Counted from the stretch's first letter, positions 53,439 through 62,887 are shown. The stretch: 64,000 bases of DNA from Pedobacter montanisoli (GCF_022809115.1 NZ_JALGBH010000001.1:1178001-1242000); one strand, 5' to 3'. Program-made: numbers and translations. Notes: generated by a model from the letters alone, not told the origin.

Positions 53439-54866
53439 TTAGCACTCAGGCAGACTTATAGGCACTTTGGTTGCCAGACCACCATCAGAGGTTTCTTTGT
53501 ATTTCACGTTCATGTCAAGAGCGGTTTCCCACATGGTATTTACTACTGCATCCAAACTTACTTTAGCTTTATCTGGGTTACTTTGTAATGCAAGCTGACT
53601 TGCTGTGATGGCTTTGATGGCGCCCATGGTATTGCGTTCGATACAAGGAATTTGTACCAGCCCGCCAATAGGATCGCAAGTTAAACCTAAATGATGCTCC
53701 ATAGCGATTTCTGCGGCCATTAAAACCTGTCGCTGAGATCCTCCCAAACATTCGGTTAAAGCCGCAGCAGCCATTGCAGATGAAACTCCAATCTCTGCCT
53801 GGCAGCCACCCATTGCGGCCGATATGGTAGCACCTTTTTTAAAGATACTGCCAATCTCACTTGCACAGGCAATGAACTGTATAATCTTATCTTCTGTATA
53901 GCCATTGCAAAATGTGATGAAATATTGCAAAACAGCCGGAATAACGCCCGATGCACCATTGGTTGGGGCCGTAACCACACGACCAAAAGCAGCATTCTCT
54001 TCATTTACAGCTAAAGCAAAACAGCTTACCCAGTCTAATATATAATTAAAACCAGTTCCGCCATTTTGGATAGCTTTAACCCAAGTGTTGTAATCCGTAT
54101 AAGTCTGGTTATTAATCAGTCTTTTATTTAGTTTGGCAGCACGACGGGCTACATTTAATCCTCCCGGTAAAAAACCATCGGTGTGGCAGCCGCGATAGAT
54201 ACAATCTCTGATTACGTGAAAATGCTCTAAAATACCTTTGCGGGTTTTTTCTTCAGGACGCCATGCAGCTTCATTTTCCATTACAATTTCACTTACCTTA
54301 AGCCCTGTAGATAAGCACCAGTGCAGTAATTCACTGGCTTTTTCAACAGGAAAAGGTAGCTCTACAGATTCTTTATCGCTGTTCTCCTGACCTTCTTTTA
54401 CTACAAAACCGCCTCCAATAGAATAATAGGTTTCAGAAATGGCTTTTCCGTTATTTAAAAAAGCCTGAAAGGTTACGGCATTTGGATGGAAAGGCAAACT
54501 TTCATTAAACAGGAAAATCAGGTCTTCGGCATAAGTGAAGCTAATTTCATGTTTAGCAGCCAAACTAAGCTTCTGTTCCCCTTTAATCTGGTTAACAGTA
54601 CTGTCTATTGCATTTACATCAAAAGTTACAGGATCACCCCCTGATAAGCCTAATAATATGGCGATATCTGTTCCATGTCCTTTGCCTGTTTTAGCCAAAG
54701 AGCCATATAATAATATTTTAACCTGCTCTACATTGTTAAGCACATTGTGCTGAATGAGCAGATCAGTAAATTTCTGGGCTGCACGCCACGGACCTAATGT
54801 GTGCGAACTTGAAGGGCCGATACCTATTTTAAAAATATCGAAAACGGAGATTTGTTCTTGTTGCAT
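53439..54866 (-). CDS. sdaA: L-serine ammonia-lyase (iron-sulfur type)
   Basis: 475 aa single-chain serine dehydratase making pyruvate and ammonia. N-terminal beta domain begins [20 protein letters not shown]; the C-terminal alpha domain has the FeS-ligand cysteines in [13 protein letters not shown]-like and [19 protein letters not shown] contexts and [14 protein letters not shown]. Length normal for the SdaA type. Monocistronic; 24 bp upstream of its start lies the end of the repressor gene on the same strand, so read-through from that gene is possible. Confidence 0.95.
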   Translation of the reverse strand: MQQEQISVFDIFKIGIGPSSSHTLGPWRAAQKFTDLLIQHNVLNNVEQVKILLYGSLAKTGKGHGTDIAILLGLSGGDPVTFDVNAIDSTVNQIKGEQKLSLAAKHEISFTYAEDLIFLFNESLPFHPNAVTFQAFLNNGKAISETYYSIGGGFVVKEGQENSDKESVELPFPVEKASELLHWCLSTGLKVSEIVMENEAAWRPEEKTRKGILEHFHVIRDCIYRGCHTDGFLPGGLNVARRAAKLNKRLINNQTYTDYNTWVKAIQNGGTGFNYILDWVSCFALAVNEENAAFGRVVTAPTNGASGVIPAVLQYFITFCNGYTEDKIIQFIACASEIGSIFKKGATISAAMGGCQAEIGVSSAMAAAALTECLGGSQRQVLMAAEIAMEHHLGLTCDPIGGLVQIPCIERNTMGAIKAITASQLALQSNPDKAKVSLDAVVNTMWETALDMNVKYKETSDGGLATKVPISLPEC

Positions 54867-54890
54867 GATTTGTATACAAAATTACAAGGT

Positions 54891-55577
54891 TTAAATAATA
54901 TTTCTCGTTATTTTCCCTTTAATAATGTATAATGATAAGATATCTTGTTTTTGTATGATAATATCGCCTTTATAGTTGGGGTTTGATGATCTTAGAATTA
55001 CTTTCTTTTCATCAGTATGTTCATGGATAATTTTAATGGCCTTAATTTCATTGGCATTTTCGTTTGTAATAACCACATAGGCTTCTCCCCAAAGTATAAT
55101 ACTTTTATTTTTTACTTCCTTAACGGCTATTACATCGCCTGCTGCATACCGTGGGTACATACTATCGCCATAAACGGGTAGGTAAGCGGTGCAATCATTA
55201 AAGGGTTTATAGCTTACAAAATAATCGGGCTTTTCTTCCATGGCTGTTAAGCTGTTTATTTCTGTAAGCTTAACATCATAATAAGGTACTCTATTATCTT
55301 CAATCTCCTCGTAAGGGTTTATGCCTTCGGTTAGTTCAGAATTGTATTTAGGCTCTATGCCGGTTAATACCCAGTTCATGTTTGCGTTCTCAAATACCCT
55401 TGAGAAATCAATGAGTATATCTGCTGAGGGTTTAGCGGCGTTATCTCTTTCTAAACGATATAATTTTTCAGGACTTTTATATCCTAACCGCTTAGATAAA
55501 TCGTTGGCATTTTTACATCCTTCTTCAAGAGCGAAAGACATCATTCTCTCAAATATGTTTGAATTATTTTTCAACAT
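54891..55577 (-). CDS. HTH repressor with S24 (LexA/CI-like) peptidase domain
   Basis: 228 aa. N-terminal XRE-type HTH (~10-70, NANDLSKRLGYKSPEKLYRL) and C-terminal S24 domain (~115-228) with the Ser of VYGDSMYPRY (S139) and candidate Lys K179 or K182 in EIKAIKII. No Ala-Gly or Cys-Gly cleavage site is visible in the linker (75-135), so self-cleavage is uncertain. Divergent from the two genes at 55674 and 56512, with operator-like repeats in the 97-bp spacer that also overlap its own start; expected to control itself and that pair. Resembles phage-type repressors but no phage genes are present. Confidence 0.85.
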   Translation of the reverse strand: MLKNNSNIFERMMSFALEEGCKNANDLSKRLGYKSPEKLYRLERDNAAKPSADILIDFSRVFENANMNWVLTGIEPKYNSELTEGINPYEEIEDNRVPYYDVKLTEINSLTAMEEKPDYFVSYKPFNDCTAYLPVYGDSMYPRYAAGDVIAVKEVKNKSIILWGEAYVVITNENANEIKAIKIIHEHTDEKKVILRSSNPNYKGDIIIQKQDILSLYIIKGKITRNII

Positions 55578-55608
55578 TGTTTGAATTCTTCAAATGTGTT
55601 TGTAAATT
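55556..55608. promoter_or_regulatory. Operator-like repeat array in the repressor/HEPN divergent spacer
   Basis: TGTTTGAATT occurs at 55556-55565 and 55578-55587, and TGTTTGTAAATT from 55597: spacings of 22 and 19 bp, about two helical turns. The middle copy is half of a perfect dyad TTTGAATTCTTCAAA (55580-55594); TTGAA-N6-TTCAA lies at 55559-55574. Binding by the S24 repressor is inferred. Confidence 0.6.
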
Positions 55609-55673
55609 TAATGGTAAGTAGAGCTAATATAAGAAATAACCTAATCTATAACTAACATCTTATCTTTTCAATT

Positions 55674-56504
55674 ATGGAGAATTTGCAATCGGTTTACAAA
55701 GGCTACTTTAAAAAGGCCTTACAAAAAAATCCTATTTACGGAGAAAGCACAAATCCTTATGAAATTATCAGCAATTTTTTTGATGCAGCAAGCATTGAAG
55801 ATCATTTATTGTTGTTAAGGAGGATATATAAGAATGCCATAAGCCTGAAATCTTTTAACCGGGATATTGCAGATGTTTTATATAGATATAAACTGATTTC
55901 TCAACTTTTAAATGCTACGTGGGTGGTTTATAAAACAGATGTGAAATTTTCTAAAAGTATTGGCCTGTCCGGTAAGCATAAATTGAAAGGTAAGGTATTA
56001 AGTGATACTAAGCTAGCTGCTTACCTAAAGCCTGATGAAATAGTTGACCCTTATTTAGTGTTTGAAATACTTTACAAGGAACTAAGTTTATATAAACTTC
56101 AGGATCAATTGTATGAGATGTTGAATCTGAGTCTTTGTTCTAATGAACATGCTGAAGAACAGGTAAAAATCAAAAAGGTTTATAAATCATTAGTTAAAGT
56201 TTTGATATGCTGTTGGCTAATTTTTAAGAATGAGATCGCAAGTCATCATACAACAGAAACGGTTATAGAGTCTGTAAAGGAAAATGAAGATCGCGGTTTT
56301 TTTACTTCAGTTAATGATTCTTTAAATACGTTAATTAAAACACGCTCACCTGTTAAATTATCTATGAGTTTGCGTAAAATGCTGGTAGATTATACGCTGT
56401 ATAATGCGAATGGACTGCCTCTTGATTTTGAAGAGGTAGTAAGTGATTATTACCGGTTAAACAATTTCTTAGATCATGTAATTAATAACGGTAACGAAAA
56501 TTAG
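55674..56504 (+). CDS. Unrecognised protein in the repressor-controlled pair
   Basis: 276 aa, no signal or membrane segment; predicted mostly helical with many Lys and Leu (LYRYKLISQLLNATWVVYK, SLVKVLICCWLIFKNEIASH). A basic strip (SKSIGLSGKHKLKGKVLS) sits in the middle. I do not recognise the family. It starts 97 bp from the divergent repressor gene, and its stop is 7 bp before the next gene, so the two genes form one transcription unit. Confidence 0.7.
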   Translation: MENLQSVYKGYFKKALQKNPIYGESTNPYEIISNFFDAASIEDHLLLLRRIYKNAISLKSFNRDIADVLYRYKLISQLLNATWVVYKTDVKFSKSIGLSGKHKLKGKVLSDTKLAAYLKPDEIVDPYLVFEILYKELSLYKLQDQLYEMLNLSLCSNEHAEEQVKIKKVYKSLVKVLICCWLIFKNEIASHHTTETVIESVKENEDRGFFTSVNDSLNTLIKTRSPVKLSMSLRKMLVDYTLYNANGLPLDFEEVVSDYYRLNNFLDHVINNGNEN

Positions 56505-56511
56505 TGAAGCA

Positions 56512-57621
56512 ATGGATATATACCCAATCATGTACAGGGAAACTGATCAGGACATGCATGAGCAGTCTTTCAGTAGGTTTTTTAATAAATATAGTCAGTT
56601 AGATATTTACCATCATCTGCAAAAGTTTTGGCAATGTTACAGAGAAAGCAATCAGTTAACTGGGCATCTTTGCCATAAAGAATCAGATTTTTTAGAGGAG
56701 CTTTTAAATGTGCTGAACAGCTTAGCTTCGAGTTATCAGTGTAATGAAGATGAAATGTTTATTGATTGTTCTTTTTCTGAACATACACTGGTATCTTTTG
56801 ATGGGATTGTTTCTTTACTTAAGCAGGCTATACCTATTGGTACTATTTACAATATCAGCAGTGAAAAAAATAAACTGGATCTGATTATTGTTTTAGAAAA
56901 ATGTTGTGGTAAGCCTTTAGAAACGTTTGAAAACGTTATAGACATGAGTTTGCTCGGTTATCCTGATAGTGTTTGTACGCTGCATACTTTTGGTTATTTA
57001 AAACAACAGATGTTAGAAGGAAATTTCTTTTACAGTTCTGTTTGTATTGAAAAAAACGTTGTTTACAGAAAAAGCACTGCAGAGTTATTGCCTTGTGCAG
57101 GTGTTAAAATTTATAAAGTGATGATAGCTCGTTGTAAACATGTGTTTGATGCAGAAATGAAAAAAGCTTCTTCATTTTTAAGCGGGGCCGTAAATTATAT
57201 TGATACCGGTTCTTATGAACTGGCCGTTTTTATGTTGCAGCAAACAGCAGAACTTACTTACAGATGTTTTTTAAATATTATGAGAGGCAAGGATATAAAA
57301 TGCCATTCACTTATTGTGTTAAGACGTAATTTGAAACGTTTTGCACCTTATCTTATAGGTATTTTTTCTGCGGATGAAAAAGAAGAACTACATGATCTGG
57401 AAATTCTTGAAAAAGGTTACTGTGATGCCCGTTACAATCGTGAATATACCATTACAGAAGAAACTGTAAGTTCTTTATACCAGAAAGTAAACATGTTGTA
57501 TCAGAAAGCTTTTATCTTGTTTGCAGATAAGGTAAAAGATCTGCAAGATGAGCAGCTACATGCGGTACAGTTTCCTGATGCTAAAAATCAAACTCAAGAA
57601 TACTGCTGTCTTTTAGCATAG
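56512..57621 (+). CDS. HEPN-domain protein with degenerate nucleotidyltransferase-like N-terminal region
   Basis: 369 aa, cytoplasmic. Residues ~215-340 are a HEPN domain: ASSFLSGAVNYIDTGSYELA, then MLQQTAELTYRCFL, an R258-x6-H265 spacing that fits the R-x4-6-H RNase motif, and the DARYNREY block. Residues ~100-190 resemble a minimal nucleotidyltransferase fold: IYNIS at 112-116 where GS would be, and KLDLIIVL at 121-128 where SDxDL would be, so the catalytic residues look lost. MNT and HEPN proteins usually come as two-gene toxin-antitoxin pairs; here they are one chain. C-terminal 41 bp overlap the convergent mgtC-like gene. Function is inferred only. Confidence 0.75.
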   Translation: MDIYPIMYRETDQDMHEQSFSRFFNKYSQLDIYHHLQKFWQCYRESNQLTGHLCHKESDFLEELLNVLNSLASSYQCNEDEMFIDCSFSEHTLVSFDGIVSLLKQAIPIGTIYNISSEKNKLDLIIVLEKCCGKPLETFENVIDMSLLGYPDSVCTLHTFGYLKQQMLEGNFFYSSVCIEKNVVYRKSTAELLPCAGVKIYKVMIARCKHVFDAEMKKASSFLSGAVNYIDTGSYELAVFMLQQTAELTYRCFLNIMRGKDIKCHSLIVLRRNLKRFAPYLIGIFSADEKEELHDLEILEKGYCDARYNREYTITEETVSSLYQKVNMLYQKAFILFADKVKDLQDEQLHAVQFPDAKNQTQEYCCLLA

Positions 57622-58249
57622 CCTGAACAAACTGGTGATGGTGCTGCGGGGTACCAACGGCATTCCAGGTACCTGTAATAATGCCTTTGGCTAGCTGGTG
57701 CTTACCCCTGTCGGCCTTTAATTTAAATTGTTTAAAGAGTTGTTCATATTCATCAAAATCCTGATCGTTAAAGTGTTTTACAATACGATAGGTACGTTTG
57801 GTGAACCTGCGTTCTACTATACTCTCAACAGAAGGGAAGATCAGGAGTGCAAACAGTACTACGATAGTTACGCCAACAGCTTGTATAAAATATCCTGAAC
57901 CTACCGCCATACCAATAGCTGCCACAATCCAGATTACACAGGCAGTGGTTAAACCTTTAACTCGGTTCTCTTCTTTAAAGATTACGCCCGCCCCTAAAAA
58001 GCCTATACCTGTTACAATATTTGAAGCAATACGATCATGACTGCTTACCCCGATTTTAATGGAAAGAATAGTAAATAAAGAAGCACCAAGTCCTATCATG
58101 ATCATGGTTTTTAATCCGGCAGATTTGCTTCGATATTCACGTTCTGCACCAATGATTCCACATAGAAGTATGGTTAGCAGAAACTTATTTACTTCTGCCA
58201 TGGTGAGGTACTTATTATTGTCGCCAAGAAACTTAAACAATTCTTCCAT
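57581..58249 (-). CDS. MgtC/SapB-family membrane protein
   Basis: 222 aa with five membrane helices in the first ~145 residues: FLLTILLCGIIGAEREYRSK, GLKTMIMIGLGA, NIVTGIGFLGAGVIFKE (the family signature) and GLTTACVIWIVAAIGMAVG, then a soluble C-terminal ~70 residues. Related proteins affect magnesium homeostasis and intracellular survival or F-ATP synthase, but the mechanism is not settled. Its 3' end overlaps the HEPN gene by 41 bp. Confidence 0.87.
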   Translation of the reverse strand: MEELFKFLGDNNKYLTMAEVNKFLLTILLCGIIGAEREYRSKSAGLKTMIMIGLGASLFTILSIKIGVSSHDRIASNIVTGIGFLGAGVIFKEENRVKGLTTACVIWIVAAIGMAVGSGYFIQAVGVTIVVLFALLIFPSVESIVERRFTKRTYRIVKHFNDQDFDEYEQLFKQFKLKADRGKHQLAKGIITGTWNAVGTPQHHHQFVQAMLKDSSILEFDF

Positions 58250-58310
58250 GTAGGTAAATATAAGTAATTGCTTTGGCTGTTTTTTGAGAAATAGAAAAAC
58301 TGATTAAATA

Positions 58311-58344
58311 AAAATCCCCCAGAATTTGTGTTCCGAGGGATTTT
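58311..58344 (-). terminator. Terminator of the groE transcript
   Basis: On the minus strand AAAATCCCTC / GGGGGATTTT, one GU pair, then TTTATTTA. Confidence 0.75.
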
Positions 58345-58421
58345 ATATAAGGTTTAAAGACTAAAGAAGCTTAGAGCTTGCAAATAGCTTTATGCTTTTA
58401 GCTCCTGTCTTTCGGCTGCTA

Positions 58422-60059
58422 TTACATCATGCCGCCCATGCCACCGCCCATTGGCGGATGAGCAGCACCAGCACCTGCTTCTTCTGGTTCATCCGCTAAA
58501 ACAACTTCTGTTGTTAATAACATTGATGCAATTGAAGCAGCATTCTCTAAAGCTACACGAGATACTTTAGTTGGGTCGATAACACCGGCACCAATTAAGT
58601 TCTCATAAACATCTGTACGGGCATTGTAACCGAAATCGGCATTACCGTCTTTTACTTTTTGCACTACGATAGAACCTTCAATACCTGCATTCTCGCAAAT
58701 TTGACGTAATGGCTCTTCGATAGCGCGCTTCACGATTGCGATACCAGTAGTTTCATCATCATTATCACCTTTTAGATTGGTTAAAGCTCCTACCGCACGG
58801 ATGAAAGCAACACCACCACCAGCAACAATACCTTCTTCTACAGCTGCACGAGTTGCGTGTAAAGCATCGTCAACGCGATCTTTTTTCTCTTTCATTTCAA
58901 CTTCTGAAGCGGCACCTACATAAAGTACGGCAACACCACCAGAAAGTTTAGCTAAACGCTCTTGTAATTTTTCTTTATCGTAATCTGAAGTAGTTGTCTC
59001 GATTTGAGCTTTAATCTGGCCTACACGAGCTTTAATGTCTTCAGTTTTACCTGAACCATTGATTACAGTAGTATTGTCTTTATCAACAACTACTTTTTCT
59101 GCAGTACCTAAATAGCTTAAATCAGCATTTTCTAATTTATAACCTCTTTCTTCAGAAATTACAGTACCACCAGTTAAGATAGCGATGTCTTCTAACATTG
59201 CTTTTCTTCTATCGCCAAAGCCAGGAGCTTTAACTGCAGCAACTTTTAGTGAACCACGGATTTTGTTTACTACCAAAGTAGCTAAAGCTTCGCCGTCTAG
59301 GTCTTCAGAGATAATTAAAAGCGGTTTACCAGTTTGAACAGTTTTTTCTAAAACAGGCAACAATTCTTTCATGTTGCTGATTTTTTTATCATAGATTAAG
59401 ATGAAAGGCGCATCTAGCTCAGCCTCCATTTTATCAGCATTGGTTACAAAGTATGGAGAAAGGTAACCTCTGTCAAATTGCATACCTTCTACAGTTTTTA
59501 CTTCTGTTTCAGTACCTTTTGCTTCTTCTACAGTAATTACGCCGTCTTTACCTACTTTTTGCATTGCTTCTGCAATTAAAGAACCAATAACTTCGTCATT
59601 ATTGGCAGAGATAGAAGCAACTTGTTTGATTTTATTGTTGTCTTCGCCTACAGTTTGTGATTGCTCTTTTAAGTTAGCTACCACAGCTGCAACTGCTTTA
59701 TCAATACCACGTTTTAAATCCATTGGATTTGCACCTGCAGCTACGTTTTTAATACCAGCAGTAACAATTGCTTGCGCCAATACGGTAGCAGTGGTAGTTC
59801 CATCACCTGCAATATCAGCAGTTTTAGAAGCTACTTCTTTTACCATTTGTGCACCCATGTTTTCAATTGGGTCTTTTAAATCAATTTCTTTAGCTACAGA
59901 TACACCGTCTTTAGTAATGGTTGGTGAACCGAATTTTTTATCGATAATTACGTTACGTCCTTTTGGACCTAAAGTTACTTTTACTGCATTTGCTAAAACA
60001 TCAACACCTTTTTTTAAAGCATCACGGGCTTCAACGTTATATTTTACTTGTTTTGCCAT
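58422..60059 (-). CDS. groL: Chaperonin GroEL
   Basis: 545 aa 60-kDa chaperonin; ATP site motifs [24 protein letters not shown] and [11 protein letters not shown], and the flexible GGMGGMM tail. Folds proteins in the cavity capped by GroES. Downstream of groES with a 125-bp spacer that contains repeated GAATGATTG sequences. No CIRCE element (TTAGCACTC-N9-GAGTGCTAA) is present. Confidence 0.98.
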   Translation of the reverse strand: MAKQVKYNVEARDALKKGVDVLANAVKVTLGPKGRNVIIDKKFGSPTITKDGVSVAKEIDLKDPIENMGAQMVKEVASKTADIAGDGTTTATVLAQAIVTAGIKNVAAGANPMDLKRGIDKAVAAVVANLKEQSQTVGEDNNKIKQVASISANNDEVIGSLIAEAMQKVGKDGVITVEEAKGTETEVKTVEGMQFDRGYLSPYFVTNADKMEAELDAPFILIYDKKISNMKELLPVLEKTVQTGKPLLIISEDLDGEALATLVVNKIRGSLKVAAVKAPGFGDRRKAMLEDIAILTGGTVISEERGYKLENADLSYLGTAEKVVVDKDNTTVINGSGKTEDIKARVGQIKAQIETTTSDYDKEKLQERLAKLSGGVAVLYVGAASEVEMKEKKDRVDDALHATRAAVEEGIVAGGGVAFIRAVGALTNLKGDNDDETTGIAIVKRAIEEPLRQICENAGIEGSIVVQKVKDGNADFGYNARTDVYENLIGAGVIDPTKVSRVALENAASIASMLLTTEVVLADEPEEAGAGAAHPPMGGGMGGMM

Positions 60060-60184
60060 TTCTTTATGAAATTTTGAATGATTGGATGAGAGAATGATTG
60101 AATATTCCCTCGAATTTTTTAATAATTACTTCTGATTTGTGCTGAATTTACTCATTCGAAATTCAATCACTTAATCATTAATTT

Positions 60185-60463
60185 TTATCCGATTACAGCG
60201 TAAACATCGCTTTCACGCATAATTAAGTACTCTTTACTTTCATGAGTGATTTCTGTACCGGCAAATTTTTCGTATAACACAATATCACCAACTTTTACAG
60301 TCATTGGTTCATCTTTTTTACCAGATCCAACAGCAACTACAGTTCCTTGTTGAGGTTTTTCTTTAGCGGTATCAGGAATATAGATACCCGACGCTGTTTT
60401 TTCTTCGGCAGGAGCAGCTTCTACTACAATCCTGTCTCCAATTGGTTTTAAATTTAAAGCCAT
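60185..60463 (-). CDS. groES: Co-chaperonin GroES
   Basis: 92 aa; mobile loop [19 protein letters not shown] and the start [11 protein letters not shown] are diagnostic. Heptameric lid of GroEL. First gene of groES-groEL, downstream of the secG terminator, so it has its own promoter in 60464-60621. Confidence 0.97.
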   Translation of the reverse strand: MALNLKPIGDRIVVEAAPAEEKTASGIYIPDTAKEKPQQGTVVAVGSGKKDEPMTVKVGDIVLYEKFAGTEITHESKEYLIMRESDVYAVIG

Positions 60464-60530
60464 AACTCTAATAATATTTATTTTGATTTAAAATGTTTAA
60501 TTTAACAGTTAACGTTTTATCAGTTTTTAT

Positions 60531-60540
60531 GCCAATTGGC
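60531..60540. promoter_or_regulatory. GCCAATTGGC palindrome upstream of groES
   Basis: 10-bp perfect palindrome about 70 bp ahead of the groES ATG. On the minus strand a related CTGACAGCTTTGCCA lies just upstream, so the region may hold a stress-responsive promoter. Only a candidate. Confidence 0.35.
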
Positions 60541-60621
60541 TTTTGTCTGAAAAACTTGGCAAAGCTGTCAGTTTCTTAAAATAAGTTTAACACAGGAGTG
60601 TCAGTCTGACAGTGCCATGTT

Positions 60622-60659
60622 AAACAAAAAAACTCCGCAGTAATCTACTGCGGAGTTTT
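60622..60659 (-). terminator. Terminator of the secG operon
   Basis: AAAACTCCGCAGTA / TACTGCGGAGTTTT with a 3-base centre; minus-strand T-run TTTGTTTAAC. Confidence 0.9.
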
Positions 60660-60679
60660 ATGTAAAATATGTTTAAGCC

Positions 60680-61027
60680 TTATTTTTTTGTACTGTCACC
60701 AGTTTTAGTCGGAGTAGCTTCTTGTTTTTGTAAGCCACCTCCAATTACCGACGGAGTTGCTGTTTTGTTGATATGGTCGTCAATTTTTGAACCTGTAGCT
60801 GCACCACCGTTTTTTGAAGCTACTGTAATAGCCATGCTAAAAACAACAAGTAATGCTAATAAAACCCATGTTCCTTTTTCTAAAACATCGCCTGTGCGTT
60901 GTACGCCAAACATATTGCTGTTAGCGCCGCCTGTAGCTAAACCACCACCTTTAGGGTTTTGAACTAAAACAAAAAGACCTAAAGCAATGCATACAACAAC
61001 TAATAAAATAATTAAAAAGGTTACCAT
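60680..61027 (-). CDS. secG: Preprotein translocase subunit SecG
   Basis: 115 aa with two membrane helices (FLIILLVVVCIALGLFVLVQ and GTWVLLALLVVFSMAITVAS) around the conserved loop NPKGGGLATGGANSNMFG. The C-terminal ~40 residues form a Lys/Thr-rich extension usual in Bacteroidota. Part of the SecYEG channel. Fourth gene of the sigma-54 activator-lptE-TPR-secG row on the minus strand. Confidence 0.93.
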   Translation of the reverse strand: MVTFLIILLVVVCIALGLFVLVQNPKGGGLATGGANSNMFGVQRTGDVLEKGTWVLLALLVVFSMAITVASKNGGAATGSKIDDHINKTATPSVIGGGLQKQEATPTKTGDSTKK

Positions 61028-61039
61028 AATATCGTTATT

Positions 61040-62341
61040 CTAAATTTTCTTTTCTAATGATTGGATAAGGTCGGCAAAGTAACGGCTTTTTTCTGGAAAC
61101 TTCAAACTTAATTTTTGATAAGTGTCTATTGCCTTGTGATAAAGCATCTGTTCAATGTAGATCGACGCTAAAGTTTCTGATACTAAATCATAGTTATCTT
61201 CAGCGCTTTTCTTGGCCTTATTTTCGTTATTGATCTGATCTGGTTTTAAAGGCTTGATCTGCGGATCATTTTTAATAAAATTATCTATCAGCTCACTTTC
61301 TTTGGTAGTGATACTGATAATAGCGCCATGTTCATCTTCTTCAAGTGGAGACTGGGCATGGAAAATATGCTCTACATATTGTTGCTGAAGCTCAGAACCT
61401 GTGTTTTTGGTATTGGTTTTCTGTGTTACAAAAGGTCTGAAAACAGCTTCGTAATGTTTACGTGTTTTAGCAAGCCACCAAAGAAAAGTAAACGGAAGTT
61501 TATCATCGTCATATTTACTTACTTTGGCTTCGGTATCAACATTGTTTTTTTCAGGCTCGGTGATATTTAAAGCAGAAGTTGTTTCTTCAACATCTCTTGC
61601 GGTTTCTGTGTCTTCATCTACCTTCTCCGAAACAAAATCTCTGTCGAAATAGAAAAAATCGGTATTGGCTAAACTCTCAGGCTTTAAATTGTCAGTGTCT
61701 GTTTTTTCTTCAGAAACCGTATGGTTTATGCCTGCGTATTCATTTGCAGGTTCTTCTAAGAAATCTGCATAATGTTCTTGAGGGATGTCAGTATTTGTAC
61801 TGTCTAAACTTTCAATTACAGGTGTTTCTTCTGTATGATGAACCGGGTCTGCCTTTGGCGTTTCTGTAGCTTCCGGAATAATCAGTTCATTGATTTCTTC
61901 AAAAACTTCCTGTTCATCTGGTTCAGCAGCAAGAACTATAGTTTCATGATAAGCTGCTGTCTTTTCCTGATGTGTAACAGGTTCTTCCTGATGTGTTTGA
62001 TACGTATTGTTAGGCTCTGCTTGATTTTCAGTACTAATTGGCAAGGCAGTTTCAACAGAATCGTATTTTACAACTTCAATTTCATTAAACTTCTTTAATG
62101 ATCTGGGGTTGTTTATTAATCTGTGCAGAACTGTACCATTGTTATAGATAGCTGCTTTAGTTAGTGACTTTGCAGCTTCGGGTGTATTGCTTTCTGCCTT
62201 GGCCAGCAAAAGATATAATTGCTGGTAATAAGGATATTTTTGAGTAAGTGTATGCAACATTTCAGCATGCTCAGATGTTACCAGCCAAGGTTGTGCCAGT
62301 AATTTAGAAAGCTGCTGTTTATGTTGATAATCTAACTCCAT
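61040..62341 (-). CDS. Conserved hypothetical protein with acidic linker and TPR-like C-terminus
   Basis: 433 aa, no signal peptide. N-terminal ~90 residues are helical (LLAQPWLVTSEHAEMLHTLT, YPYYQQLYLLLAKAE), then ~200 acidic Glu/Thr-rich residues likely disordered, and a C-terminal helical hairpin (LASIYIEQMLYHKAIDTYQK, SLKFPEKSRYFADLI) with the W/F/Y-rich spacing of a TPR. Located between lptE and secG in an arrangement typical of this phylum. Function unknown; a link to envelope biogenesis is suggested only by context. Confidence 0.8.
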   Translation of the reverse strand: MELDYQHKQQLSKLLAQPWLVTSEHAEMLHTLTQKYPYYQQLYLLLAKAESNTPEAAKSLTKAAIYNNGTVLHRLINNPRSLKKFNEIEVVKYDSVETALPISTENQAEPNNTYQTHQEEPVTHQEKTAAYHETIVLAAEPDEQEVFEEINELIIPEATETPKADPVHHTEETPVIESLDSTNTDIPQEHYADFLEEPANEYAGINHTVSEEKTDTDNLKPESLANTDFFYFDRDFVSEKVDEDTETARDVEETTSALNITEPEKNNVDTEAKVSKYDDDKLPFTFLWWLAKTRKHYEAVFRPFVTQKTNTKNTGSELQQQYVEHIFHAQSPLEEDEHGAIISITTKESELIDNFIKNDPQIKPLKPDQINNENKAKKSAEDNYDLVSETLASIYIEQMLYHKAIDTYQKLSLKFPEKSRYFADLIQSLEKKI

Positions 62342-62373
62342 GTTGCTAAGATAGTAATTGAAAGCTCAATTTT

Positions 62374-62886
62374 TTACCATTGTGCAAAAGCATCATTAAA
62401 AATGTTCTCTGTAAGTTTGGCATTTACTTTCTTAATCAGGCCTCTCTCAATACTTTGTAATGTCTGCCCACCCAAAGTAAAATCTTCATATTGGGTAAAG
62501 CTTTTTTCAAAGCTGGTCTTAATTTTTCCTGTATCCAGGTTATTGATGTATTTAACAAAAACGGTAATGGTTAAACGGTTTGCGCCTGCCACAGGATTTT
62601 TGTTATCGGTAAAAGCAATTGGTTTAATATCGTAACCTGTAATGCGTCCTTCAAAAGTAGCATCGGCTTCATTTTGGGTAACCACCAGCCTGCTCTGTGT
62701 ACGTATTCTCTCTTTCAGATCTTCGGTAAACTGCTGACTTAGATCAGGAACTACCAAGGGAGCGTTATTTTCAAAAAAACGAACATTAACGGTTTTCATT
62801 CCGGCTGGAATAGATGCTCCGTTAAATTTATAGCTGCATCCAAACAGAACAATAATAGCAGCCAGTACGGCCCATATTTTTTTCAT
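62374..62886 (-). CDS. lptE: LPS-assembly lipoprotein LptE
   Basis: 170 aa lipoprotein (VLFGCSYKF lipobox). Family features are PAGMKTVNVRFFENNAPLV near the N-terminus, LSQQFTEDLKERI and the GRITGYDI strand. Plugs the LptD barrel to insert LPS in the outer membrane. Starts one base after the end of the sigma-54 activator gene, so translation is probably coupled. Confidence 0.9.
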   Translation of the reverse strand: MKKIWAVLAAIIVLFGCSYKFNGASIPAGMKTVNVRFFENNAPLVVPDLSQQFTEDLKERIRTQSRLVVTQNEADATFEGRITGYDIKPIAFTDNKNPVAGANRLTITVFVKYINNLDTGKIKTSFEKSFTQYEDFTLGGQTLQSIERGLIKKVNAKLTENIFNDAFAQW

Positions 62887-62887
62887 C

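Noticed and set aside
54891-57621. Prophage reading of the S24 repressor locus
   Set aside because: No integrase, structural, lysis or replication genes nearby and core genes on both sides; at most a small module.
60059-60185. Separate promoter or hairpin regulator between groES and groEL
   Set aside because: GAATGATTG repeats and AATCATT inversions are AT-rich and weak; no consensus promoter or stable stem found.
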